Part shown: in pieces, positions 26,901 through 34,197 of the stretch
How positions within the stretch are numbered: position 1 is the first letter of the stretch
Layout of the letters: every line of letters starts with the position of its first letter
Origin: Kaistella yonginensis
Lineage (GTDB): Bacteria; Bacteroidota; Bacteroidia; Flavobacteriales; Weeksellaceae
Length of the DNA: 64,000 nt
Reading direction: 5' to 3'
NCBI RefSeq assembly: GCF_030409525.1
Contig: NZ_JAUFQB010000021.1
Coordinates: forward strand, 22,505-86,504
Translations under genes and position numbers: made by a program
The notes under the pieces: model-generated
Told to the model about the DNA's origin: nothing
What the model saw: only the letters and a program-made list of their open reading frames with translations
Database searches by the model: none

Positions 26901-27489
26901 CCACGACACTCTTGTGCAGATAGATCACCGATCCATTCACAGACTTGGGAACCAAATCGGTATACCCAAAGAAAATTTGCGCCAGATTTAATTCTTGCGT
27001 GGGATTTGTTTTAAATATTTTATTATAATCGGTGGAAGGTAAAACCGAGTACGAATTATAAGCCGGAACCCCACTAAAAGTACGGTCGGTATAGATGATA
27101 TTATTTTTAAGATTATCCAATTCGGCATCGTTGGTAAATACCAACCGTCCATTACTGCCCATCACTGCTTTAGAATACGATTTTCCATAAAAGCTAAAAT
27201 TAAAACCAATAGCAAAGGCCTCGCTGAATTTATCAGCACCGGCAGCCGGAAAAAGAATGGGAACTGAACCCGCAGAAAGTCCAAAATCATTCGGTGAAAC
27301 GCTGCTCATTGTATAGTCACCTGTTGAACTAGAAACTGCATCTACTTTCAAATTAAATTGCTCACCAGCACAAAAATACTGCTCTGCCGGATAGACTGCA
27401 TGATCAGCCGGATTGTACAGTTGAACAGATTGTCCATATCCAAGGGTGAAAAGAAGGGTAAATAAAAAAAAAGAAAACTTCTGCATCAA
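23935..27489 (-). CDS. Very large T9SS cargo protein with C-terminal gliding-motility (CHU-C, type B) sorting domain
   Basis: The 1184-residue protein has a signal peptide (MMQKFSFFLFTLLFTLGYGQ), then Ig-like/PKD-like beta-sandwich repeats with many cysteines. The C-terminal domain of about 85 residues starts INNAFSPNADGFNDTWKIDN and ends WDGKVTGRSLPTSTYWYMV then GWILLKNRN. This is the CHU-C/gliding-motility-associated C-terminal domain (type-B sorting signal), which sends proteins through the type IX secretion system for surface attachment or release. Binding specificity of the Ig-like part is unknown. The gene precedes the TPR gene on the same strand and is separated from it by 182 bp. Confidence 0.92.
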   Translation of the reverse strand: MMQKFSFFLFTLLFTLGYGQSVQLYNPADHAVYPAEQYFCAGEQFNLKVDAVSSSTGDYTMSSVSPNDFGLSAGSVPILFPAAGADKFSEAFAIGFNFSFYGKSYSKAVMGSNGRLVFTNDAELDNLKNNIIYTDRTFSGVPAYNSYSVLPSTDYNKIFKTNPTQELNLAQIFFGYTDLVPKSVNGSVIYLHKSVVVGGVNGLMVSFQNQIRTDGLGDISSASYYSYILLLEDGRIVIYVNNKTETKYNAILGIQNDDATKFRVPVHSTAGQNYNNGPWRTEGKAWLFTPNQNLTPVFKWTNNGLLIGTNSDTLNNFIPADSDVLKIEVSYIDPDTGTQIGAAVSDEVIFKSLKTPVITTLSSTCAQVNLETALVPNVTYEWRKVGDPIVLSTSNALSVTSSGDYVVRIIRVGSAGLCTLDSAPISLSLNGNFPPFDNSPKFICKTDGSTQTTVNLYAYYPANPAQYTLKFQENGVDILSPANFNLIENSTRSITIIAESTLTTAPCSFTATFDLTFASLPLNGKEYSPNILCFGTDVFNLSSFENQFFSGNNYQFSYSLDGGTTYQKLNSVNPQVNNPVLVKIKHPSFACETVVTLKFIFNSKVIANAPTTQLPPQCASATQTFDLASLIPEINADPNVTVTFHNSMAEAQSGANAVSYNFRSGMGYSTLFIRVVNNITGCVSPDHPSISILVYLKPKLLVTTLNKSNCTGDSIFNLTQNTSSLTNAQLPVTVNLEYYSTNGTLLNASQIANYDSAIFGVNPYIKVIYNTTCSDQIPINLTFLPKPISLISQILICAETTFSLQDFQNQVIHNSSQYTFTDALGNTLPANFDLSILPKTVQFKMKDKTTGCISEVQTVTFIKGGNSVLLTTITDFILCDTNFDGKTTFDLALKKSIFTTDASATFEYFKDAAFTQLIPANYTNEIAFAQTVYLKITIPNFCPSSARIDLIVNTPTKSTTLIDKYFICFGETLTIDAGSENLSWKWSTGETTQTVMFSGAGNYSVELTNSDGCSYTHNFIISEENQPKIEVINQTNNSIEVIANGGVKPYRYYFNGVVQNSNILQNPTASSYEIQVQSATGCFGPPKTVYFIKINNAFSPNADGFNDTWKIDNLDKMQQVSIVIVNRNGAKVFESTNPTKTVWDGKVTGRSLPTSTYWYMVSWFDPVTQKTEQRQGWILLKNRN

Positions 27490-27587
27490 ATCAATTTTTC
27501 GTAAAAATACGTTATTTATTGAAACAAAAATTTTGTCTATTTTAGTATATAAGTTCCCAAAAAAATAAATTTTTTAAAATTTTCTGT

Positions 27588-27595
27588 TACATTTG
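27588..27595 (+). promoter_or_regulatory. -7 box of the APC permease gene (TACATTTG)
   Basis: TACATTTG matches TAnnTTTG 18 nt before the chosen ATG at 27614. No TTG is present at the expected -33 position. Confidence 0.4.
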
Positions 27596-27613
27596 TGTAA
27601 ATTAAAAATAAAG

Positions 27614-29302
27614 ATGAACCAACTTTTCAGAAGAAAACAATATAAAGCAAGTGAACATTCCTCTGGGTTAATACGTGTTCTAGGAGTCTGGGATATTGTC
27701 TTTTTCGGCATTGCCGCCATTATCGGTGCGGGAAGTTTCAGTTCTTTAGGCGAAGCCGTATTCAGGGGTGGTCCTGGGGTCATCGTTTTATATATTATCT
27801 GTGGTTTTGCATGTGGATTTACAGCTTTATGTTACGCCGAATTTGCAAGTAGAATTCCCACAGCTGGTTCCGCTTACACCTATGCCTACGCTAGTTTCGG
27901 CGAATTAATGGCCTGGATTATCGGTTGGGCTTTAATTATGGAATATTCGTTTGGGAACATCTATGTCGCATTTTCCTGGTCTGATTATTTCACCAGTTTC
28001 CTGGGCAGAATTGGCCTATTTATTCCCGAATATTTAACGTGTAGTTATCCTGAAGCCAAAAAAGCATTCTTTGGAGGTTCTCAAAATACAGAATTACTCA
28101 ATGCTTGGAAAACTGCACCAATCATTGGCAATCTTAAAATCATTTTAGACATTCCAGCTTTGGTTATTAATGGCTTAATCACTTGGTTAGTCTATGTTGG
28201 AATCAAAGAATCAAAGAACTTTAATAACATTTTTGTAATCCTAAAATTATTTATCATTCTTTTGGTAATCGCTGTTGGGATTGCCTACATCAACACCGAC
28301 AATTGGTTCCCAACAAGTGTAGTTACGGGTGAAAGTTCATTTATGCCCAATGGTTTTGCAGGCGTAATGAGTGCTGTTTCTGGTGTTTTCTTCGCCTATA
28401 TCGGATTTGATGCGTTAAGTGTTCTCTCCGAAGAAACCAAAGATCCACAGAAAAACTTGCCGCGTGGCATGATCATTTCGCTGGTTTTATGCACCGTCAT
28501 TTATATCATTCTGACTTTAGTTTTAACGGGAATGGTCGACTACAGAAAGTTTGATGGTGTAGGTGACCCTCTCGCCTTCATTTTCGAGAAAACAAATGCG
28601 AACGTCGCCTGGATGGAGTTCGTGGTTTCTTTGGGAGCGATTGTAGCCATCACAACGGTACTGCTCGTTTTTCAAATGGGACAACCAAGAATCTGGTACG
28701 CGATGAGCCGTGATGGACTGATGCCGAAAAAATTCATGACCATTCATCCGAAACACAATACCCCTTCTTTTGCAACGATTGCTACAGGTATTTTGGTTGG
28801 AGTTCCGATTTTATTTACCGACAAATCATTTATTTTGGATTTTACGAGCATCGGAACCATTTTCGCCTTCGTGCTGGTCTGTGGCGGAGTTTTATTACTT
28901 CCTGCCAAGAAAAAAATACCCGGCAGATTTCACATGCCGTATATTAATTCTAAAATTATTTTTCCCGTTCTATTCTTGGGTGGATTAACCTTTTTCTACT
29001 TTTGGCAACCCGCATTTTTTCACAATTTAATGGATTGGCGAGATCCAGCCGAAGGTGAATTTAGAATCTCAATGTTCTTTTTCCTACTCATCAACATAGG
29101 GTTGTGCATTTTAGCCATCGTGAAAAATCTGTCCTTAATCCCACTCATGGGTTTAAGTTCCTGCCTTTATTTATTAACGGGAATGACCCATAATAATTGG
29201 TTCTGGTTCTTGGTTTGGTTTGGAATTGGGCTGGTGATCTATTTCTCTTACGGCTTTAGAAACAGTAAGCTCAACCGAGATCTTAATGGAGACCTGGATT
29301 GA
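27614..29302 (+). CDS. APC-superfamily amino acid permease (CAT-like)
   Basis: The start is set at ATG 27614 (MNQLFRRKQYKASEHSSG) because the upstream codons overlap the -7 box. The 562-residue protein has about 12-14 membrane segments. The APC substrate-binding segment IAAIIGAGSFSSLGEAVFRGGPGVIVLYI (G-x-G motif in TM1) and TALCYAEFASRIPTAGSAYTYAY (TM3 region) are clear. GFDALSVLSEETKDPQKNLPRGM is the CAT/YhdG-type loop. It probably imports amino acids by cation symport; specificity is not readable. It is convergent with the phosphorylase gene across a shared terminator. Confidence 0.9.
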   Translation: MNQLFRRKQYKASEHSSGLIRVLGVWDIVFFGIAAIIGAGSFSSLGEAVFRGGPGVIVLYIICGFACGFTALCYAEFASRIPTAGSAYTYAYASFGELMAWIIGWALIMEYSFGNIYVAFSWSDYFTSFLGRIGLFIPEYLTCSYPEAKKAFFGGSQNTELLNAWKTAPIIGNLKIILDIPALVINGLITWLVYVGIKESKNFNNIFVILKLFIILLVIAVGIAYINTDNWFPTSVVTGESSFMPNGFAGVMSAVSGVFFAYIGFDALSVLSEETKDPQKNLPRGMIISLVLCTVIYIILTLVLTGMVDYRKFDGVGDPLAFIFEKTNANVAWMEFVVSLGAIVAITTVLLVFQMGQPRIWYAMSRDGLMPKKFMTIHPKHNTPSFATIATGILVGVPILFTDKSFILDFTSIGTIFAFVLVCGGVLLLPAKKKIPGRFHMPYINSKIIFPVLFLGGLTFFYFWQPAFFHNLMDWRDPAEGEFRISMFFFLLINIGLCILAIVKNLSLIPLMGLSSCLYLLTGMTHNNWFWFLVWFGIGLVIYFSYGFRNSKLNRDLNGDLD

Positions 29303-29350
29303 TTTTAAATACTTCTCTTTTTTAAATAAAAATAATCTTAAGACCTAAAA

Positions 29351-29385
29351 AAATCCGGAAGCTGTATTGCTTCCGGATTTCTTTA
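29351..29385. terminator. Bidirectional terminator between permease and phosphorylase
   Basis: AAATCCGGAAGC (29351-29362) pairs with GCTTCCGGATTT (29369-29380); A and T runs flank it. Confidence 0.88.
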
Positions 29386-29398
29386 CTATTTTAAAAAT

Positions 29399-31057
29399 TT
29401 AGTTGTTGTAAATCTGTTTATAATATTCATCTGCCATTCGGTCCGAATTAAAGGCAACTTTCACATCATCCATTGCAGTCTGCTGAACCTGGCGCCAGTC
29501 ATCTGGCCGGTCATAATACATTGGGATTATTTCATTTTCTAAAATTTCGTAGAGTTTATTAAGGTCGTAATTGTCTTGATCATAAACGCTCATATTGTCG
29601 TAGTCTGCTTTGGGAACAACGAAAGCGTTTTCGCCATGTTTCGCAAATTCTGGGATCCAACCATCATCGGTTGATAAATTTACGGATCCGTTCATCGCTG
29701 CACTCATTCCTGACGTTCCTGAAGCTTCTCTGGGAACTCTTGGATTATTTAACCAAAGGTCAGAACCTTGTTTCATCGATTTACTCAAAGCCAATTCATA
29801 ACCAGTTAGAACGGCCATATTTTTGTAATTCTTGCTTTCTTCAACCAAACTGTTGAACGTAGAAATCGCAGCATAATCCATGGGATAAGGTTTTCCAGCC
29901 CAAATAATTTGGACAGGATACTTAGGATTATTCAACAATCTTTCAAACCTTTCTTTATCATGAAGCAATAAATCTGCTCTTTTATAACCGGCAAATCTTC
30001 GGGCCCAAACGATGGTAAAGACGTTGGGATCAAATAAATTCCCAGTTTGATCTGCTACAATTTTGAAAAATCTTTTCTTCAAATGTTTTTTTCTAAAATC
30101 AAACAACGTAGCATCGTCTTCATCTTTGGATTGGTACAAAGGTTTATCTGCCCAATATTTATATTCTTGTGCATTCGTAATGGCCTTAATCTCGCAAATT
30201 CTAGGGTACTTGCTCCACATTGCTCTGGAGACCACGCCATGCAGTTGAGAAACACCATTGGCAATTCTAGCCATGCGCAGCGCACAAAGGGAATGGTTGA
30301 AGCGGTCATCTTCTACTCCTTCAATCGTTTTCACTTCCTCGATAGATAAGCCTGAAAAATAAGACATATCATGACACATGAAAATATTGTGTTTCTCATT
30401 TCCTGCTTCTTCCGGTGTATGCGTGGTGAATACAAGTTTTTCTTTTACTTTTGCCAAGTCGCCACCGAATTTTTTCAACAAATAAAATGCGGCTGGTAAA
30501 CCATGTGCTTCATTCAAATGATAAACATCTCTGTCGAAATTCATCATATCTAAAAGTTTTGCACCGCCTTTTCCCAGTAAAATATACTGTGCGATTTTGG
30601 TCGATTCATTTGCATCATACAACCGGTGACAAATTGTTTTTGAGATATGGTCGTTTTCCGGTACATCTGTCGAAAGAAAAAACATTGGGGCAGTATGGAA
30701 AATTTCGGGAGCCAGATAGTACACCTTTACCCAAACCGGTGCAGAATGAATATCAATCTGAAACTTGATGCCGGTATCTTCTAAAAAAGAATACATCTTT
30801 CTGGTCCAGGTTGGTTGCAATGTTTGGTCGTGATTTCGTGCTTGATCGTAATATCCGAACTTCCACAAAATACCGATTCCCACTAAATCCTGTTTAAGAT
30901 TATAAGCGCTTTTCATGTGAGAACCTGCCAAGAAACCCAGGCCGCCAGAATATATTTTTAGCGCCTGATCAATAGCAAATTCCATTGAAAAGTAGGCTGC
31001 TTTTTTTGAGTAATCGGGGTTGATGCTATACGGCATCGAAAAGTTTTTGAAGTCCAT
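29399..31057 (-). CDS. Alpha-glucan phosphorylase-family protein (GT35), Lys position substituted
   Basis: The 552-residue protein is the short archaeal/bacterial-type alpha-glucan phosphorylase fold. AAYFSMEFAIDQALKIYSGGLGFLAGSH is the N-terminal substrate-domain block, VYHLNEAHGLPAAFYLL and FTTHTPEEAGNE follow, and FTIVWARRFAGYKRADLLL and NPRVPREASGTSGMSAAMNG are the C-terminal blocks. In characterised GT35 enzymes the last block carries the PLP-binding lysine (GTxxMK). Here the position after Met is Ser (GTSGMS). Either these homologues use a different residue or the reaction differs. The family breaks alpha-1,4 bonds of glycogen or maltodextrin with phosphate; the GH63-like glucosidase nearby (34198-36873) could act on the same polymers. 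Confidence 0.8.
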   Translation of the reverse strand: MDFKNFSMPYSINPDYSKKAAYFSMEFAIDQALKIYSGGLGFLAGSHMKSAYNLKQDLVGIGILWKFGYYDQARNHDQTLQPTWTRKMYSFLEDTGIKFQIDIHSAPVWVKVYYLAPEIFHTAPMFFLSTDVPENDHISKTICHRLYDANESTKIAQYILLGKGGAKLLDMMNFDRDVYHLNEAHGLPAAFYLLKKFGGDLAKVKEKLVFTTHTPEEAGNEKHNIFMCHDMSYFSGLSIEEVKTIEGVEDDRFNHSLCALRMARIANGVSQLHGVVSRAMWSKYPRICEIKAITNAQEYKYWADKPLYQSKDEDDATLFDFRKKHLKKRFFKIVADQTGNLFDPNVFTIVWARRFAGYKRADLLLHDKERFERLLNNPKYPVQIIWAGKPYPMDYAAISTFNSLVEESKNYKNMAVLTGYELALSKSMKQGSDLWLNNPRVPREASGTSGMSAAMNGSVNLSTDDGWIPEFAKHGENAFVVPKADYDNMSVYDQDNYDLNKLYEILENEIIPMYYDRPDDWRQVQQTAMDDVKVAFNSDRMADEYYKQIYNN

Positions 31058-31305
31058 CTTTATATTTTAAAAATCAATTGCAAATGTATTGATTTTAAGT
31101 TGTGCATAAAATGATTCTTCGGGTATTTTTTGAATAACTGTCTTATCTCATTCCAATATCCTTGATGATCCCTCCTATTTTAAAATACCTATTTTATGTT
31201 TCCAAAAATTTACAGCGATTCATTCTATAATTTTAACAAAAATCAATTTTAAAGTCAATTTTACCTAAATTTGAGCAATACAATTTTCATTAAAATCAAG
31301 TTAAA

Positions 31306-31869
31306 ATGAAAAACATTCTCCTTAAACGATTTCAATATTATAAAGAACTTGCTGAAAAAATCCTTCACCAAATTCCTGAGGAAAAAATAAATTGGAACGC
31401 CACTGAAGAAGCCAATAACATGGCAAATTTGATAAAAGACCTCTCCCAAAAAATAGAATCGAAGGCGAGAATTTTTCTAACAGAAGAGCGCAAAAATCAA
31501 AAAACAAAAAGAAACACAGGATCCAGAACCGAACTAATTTCAAAAATAGAACTGCTGAAAATCTGGGAAAAAGGTTGGACTATTTTATTTGAAGATTTAA
31601 ATCAAATTAAAGAAAATCATTGCGACTACAACTTTTTAGAAGAGGCTTTGGAACAACTTTCCCTCTATTCATTTTACATCGGGCAAATTGTTTTCATGGG
31701 AAAAATGATTCTCAATGAAGATGGAAATATTGTAAAAATGAAAGAAAATCTTTCCGAAATAAATCCTAGTGAAAAATTAAAAAGTGAAGAATCATCGGAC
31801 ATTCAACAGAATGCTTCTCCCATTTGCTATGCGAAAAGTGATGAAGTTCGAGATGAATTCAGAACCTAA
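31306..31869 (+). CDS. DinB/DUF1572-like protein
   Basis: The 187-residue helical protein keeps the DUF1572 (DinB superfamily) outline. RFQYYKELAEKILHQIPEEKINWNATEEANNMANLIKDLS is helix 1-2, LLKIWEKGWTILFEDLNQI is helix 3, and LEQLSLYSFYIGQIVFMGKMI is helix 4. Usual metal-binding histidines of DinB (H in ANLIKHLxGN and in QLxHYAYHxGQI) are replaced here (KDLSQK, LSLYSFYIGQ), so a catalytic thiol-transfer role is doubtful. The C-terminal 45 residues are charged and probably disordered. The gene is alone, 96 bp before the cupin gene. Confidence 0.65.
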   Translation: MKNILLKRFQYYKELAEKILHQIPEEKINWNATEEANNMANLIKDLSQKIESKARIFLTEERKNQKTKRNTGSRTELISKIELLKIWEKGWTILFEDLNQIKENHCDYNFLEEALEQLSLYSFYIGQIVFMGKMILNEDGNIVKMKENLSEINPSEKLKSEESSDIQQNASPICYAKSDEVRDEFRT

Positions 31870-31964
31870 AAACGCTGATATAAATCACTTCTGACAAAAG
31901 TCAGTATTGTTTATAAAGTCATTTTATAAGATGTAGCTAATTTTACTGCATCAAACTAAAAGAC

Positions 31965-32546
31965 ATGAAAGCAGATGACCGGCTTAAGAATTTAGAGAAG
32001 GTTTTATCCGATTTAAAAACCAAGAAAAACTTAGGTTTTAATGATGTTTGCGACTTGCTCTTCACTTTTCAGTTCAAAGATTTCGATCAATTGTTTCAGA
32101 TTTCACCTTTGGAAGTTCCCCAGGAAACCTTTATGCGCATTCCAGTGTATCACGATGAATTTGTAGCGGCACTGAAGATTTGGGGAGTTCAGCATTATTC
32201 TGCCATTCGCGATCATTCTAATTACGACGCTAAAATTAAAGTTCTAAAAGGAAGTTTGACCGAAGTCTCCTATCGTGAAAACTCGAATTTCATTGAGTAT
32301 GATTCTAAAGCAACCGCCCGAACAGGTGATATTTTGGTTGAAGAACAAAGCGACATTAATTCCATCATCAATAATTCGGAAGAAATTTCGGTGAGTCTTC
32401 ATGTCTACCGAACTCCAAAACTCGCGCTGGAAGGTGTAAGAATTTTCGATACAGAAAACCGCCGAATCGCTTTTCTTTCCGACCAAGCCCAAGCTTGCTC
32501 TTGGAATTTGCCCGACCCTAGTTATCAAAAGATCATTCAAATATAA
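31965..32546 (+). CDS. Cysteine dioxygenase-like cupin, one iron ligand altered
   Basis: The 193-residue protein aligns with the cysteine dioxygenase core. VAALKIWGVQHYSAIRDHSNYDAKIKVLKGSLTEVSY corresponds to the first cupin motif of mammalian enzymes (IHDHxxSHCFLKLLQGNLKET). SVSLHVYRTP corresponds to the second (AVSLHLYSPP). Thus the H88 and H140 ligands are kept, while the H86 position is Arg and the cross-link Cys93 position is Ala. Activity as a cysteine dioxygenase is therefore doubtful; it could be a different Fe-dependent or a non-catalytic cupin. It is followed by a terminator-like hairpin near 32592. Confidence 0.65.
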   Translation: MKADDRLKNLEKVLSDLKTKKNLGFNDVCDLLFTFQFKDFDQLFQISPLEVPQETFMRIPVYHDEFVAALKIWGVQHYSAIRDHSNYDAKIKVLKGSLTEVSYRENSNFIEYDSKATARTGDILVEEQSDINSIINNSEEISVSLHVYRTPKLALEGVRIFDTENRRIAFLSDQAQACSWNLPDPSYQKIIQI

Positions 32547-32584
32547 AAATCAAAAAAATCATTTTAAATTAAATTTCATTCATT

Positions 32585-32615
32585 AAAAAATCACAACTTG
32601 TTGTGGTTTTTTTTG
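32585..32615 (+). terminator. Terminator after the cupin gene
   Basis: The A run plus TCACAA (loop CTTG) pairs with TTGTGG plus a T run. It starts about 40 nt after the stop. Confidence 0.65.
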
Positions 32616-32651
32616 CTCCAAAGATTGTAGCATTAGAAAAAAAATAATCTT

Positions 32652-32659
32652 TAAATTTG
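32652..32659 (+). promoter_or_regulatory. -7 box of mtaB (TAAATTTG)
   Basis: TAAATTTG fits TAnnTTTG 12 nt before the ATG at 32672, giving a very short 5' UTR. A TTG lies 24 nt upstream (32625-32627), longer than the preferred spacing. Confidence 0.4.
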
Positions 32660-32671
32660 CACCATTCAATT

Positions 32672-34021
32672 ATGGAACACTTACCTTTAAAAACCGCCGC
32701 ATTTCATACCCTTGGCTGCAAACTTAACTTTGCAGAAACCTCTACCATTGCCCGCCAGCTTACAGGTGCGGGTTATGAAAAAGTTAGTTTTGATGAACCT
32801 GCGAATGTATATATCATCAATACTTGTTCGGTGACTGAAAATGCTGATCGTGAATGTAAATTTCATGTAAAACGCGCAATGAAAGCCAATCCTGATGGTT
32901 TGGTCGTTATTTTAGGCTGTTATGCACAACTGAAACCCGAAGAAATTTCGGCGATTGAAGGAGTCGATTTGGTTTTAGGAGCTAAAGAGAAGTTTAATAT
33001 TCTAAGTTACCTCGATGATTTGCAGAAATCCGATCACCACGGCATCATTCATTCCTGTGAGATTGACGAGGCCGATTTCTTCATCGGAAGTTATTCGATT
33101 GGTGATCGTACCCGTGCTTTTCTAAAAGTGCAAGATGGTTGTGATTACAAATGCACGTATTGCACGATTCCTTTAGCCAGAGGGATCTCCCGGTCTGACA
33201 CCATAGAAAGTGTGGTGAAAAATGCGACCGAAATTGCACAAAAAGGAATCAAAGAAATTGTTCTGACTGGAGTAAACATCGGTGATTATGGTAAAGGTGA
33301 ATTTGGAAACAAAAAACACGAACATACTTTCCTGGATCTGATTTCAGAGTTAGATCAGGTGGAAGGAATTGAACGGATCCGAATCTCCTCCATCGAACCG
33401 AATTTATTGAAAGACGAAAGCATTGAACTGGTGGCGAAAAGCCAAAGGTTTGTACCTCATTTTCATATTCCGCTGCAAAGTGGTAGCGATGAATTACTGA
33501 AAAAAATGAAGCGTAGATATTTAACCAATGTGTACACCGACAGAGTAGCAAAAATTCGCGAAGTAATGCCCGATTCCTGTATCGGAGTGGATGTTATTGT
33601 AGGATTTCCAGGCGAAACAGAAGAAAAGTTTTTAGAAACTTATAATTTCCTGAACGAACTGCCAATTTCTTATCTGCACGTTTTCACTTATTCTGAGAGA
33701 GAAAATACGGAAGCAGCAGAAATGCACGGCGTAATTCCCATTCCCGAAAGAAAGCGACGAAACAAAATGCTCAGAATTCTTTCTGAGAAAAAGAAAATGG
33801 CTTTCTACCAAACCCAATTAGGGAAAACACTTCCTGTACTTTGGGAGCATGAAAATAAGAATGGATTGATGTTCGGTTTTACCGAAAATTATGTAAGGGT
33901 TCAAAAACCTTTTGATGAAAACTCAGTTAATCAAATTGAAAAATTAAAACTTTCTAAAATAAAAAGCGACGGAACTGTTTCTGTACTTGCCGCTTTTGAA
34001 GATTTCTTGGCGAAAATTTAA
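32672..34021 (+). CDS. mtaB: tRNA (t6A37) methylthiotransferase MtaB
   Basis: This radical-SAM enzyme adds a methylthio group to t6A37 of ANN-decoding tRNAs. The start is taken at ATG 32672; an upstream TTG would fall inside the -7 box. The 449-residue protein has the UPF0004 N-terminal domain with cluster cysteines (TLGCKLNFAE, INTCSVTENADRECK, LGCYAQLKP). The radical-SAM motif is DGCDYKCTYCTIPLARG, the FHIPLQSGSD block is present, and a TRAM-like C-terminus closes it. TLGCKLNFAETS and VTENADRE are MtaB-type, which separates it from MiaB and RimO. Confidence 0.92.
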   Translation: MEHLPLKTAAFHTLGCKLNFAETSTIARQLTGAGYEKVSFDEPANVYIINTCSVTENADRECKFHVKRAMKANPDGLVVILGCYAQLKPEEISAIEGVDLVLGAKEKFNILSYLDDLQKSDHHGIIHSCEIDEADFFIGSYSIGDRTRAFLKVQDGCDYKCTYCTIPLARGISRSDTIESVVKNATEIAQKGIKEIVLTGVNIGDYGKGEFGNKKHEHTFLDLISELDQVEGIERIRISSIEPNLLKDESIELVAKSQRFVPHFHIPLQSGSDELLKKMKRRYLTNVYTDRVAKIREVMPDSCIGVDVIVGFPGETEEKFLETYNFLNELPISYLHVFTYSERENTEAAEMHGVIPIPERKRRNKMLRILSEKKKMAFYQTQLGKTLPVLWEHENKNGLMFGFTENYVRVQKPFDENSVNQIEKLKLSKIKSDGTVSVLAAFEDFLAKI

Positions 34022-34022
34022 T

Positions 34023-34175
34023 TTATTTTACCGGCTTTACTTTACCCATATCTAAACTTTGAAAGAGGTTCGGAAAATACATTAGTAAAATAAAGTAGAT
34101 AATAATCATCAGTACGATTATTGAAATTGCAATTAATACGATTGGTCCGGGTTTATTTTTACCAGTGCTTGCCAT
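34023..34175 (-). CDS. Small single-span membrane protein of unknown function
   Basis: From ATG 34175 a 50-residue peptide is encoded (MASTGKNKPGPIVLIAISII...). It has one strongly hydrophobic segment of about 23 residues and a basic C-terminus (MGKVKPVK). An upstream GTG at 34220 would overlap the glucosidase gene. The gene begins 22 nt after the stop of the GH63-like gene on the same strand and is probably co-transcribed with it. No family recognised. Confidence 0.6.
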   Translation of the reverse strand: MASTGKNKPGPIVLIAISIIVLMIIIYFILLMYFPNLFQSLDMGKVKPVK

Positions 34176-34197
34176 AACTTTAGGATTAAATCTTCGC

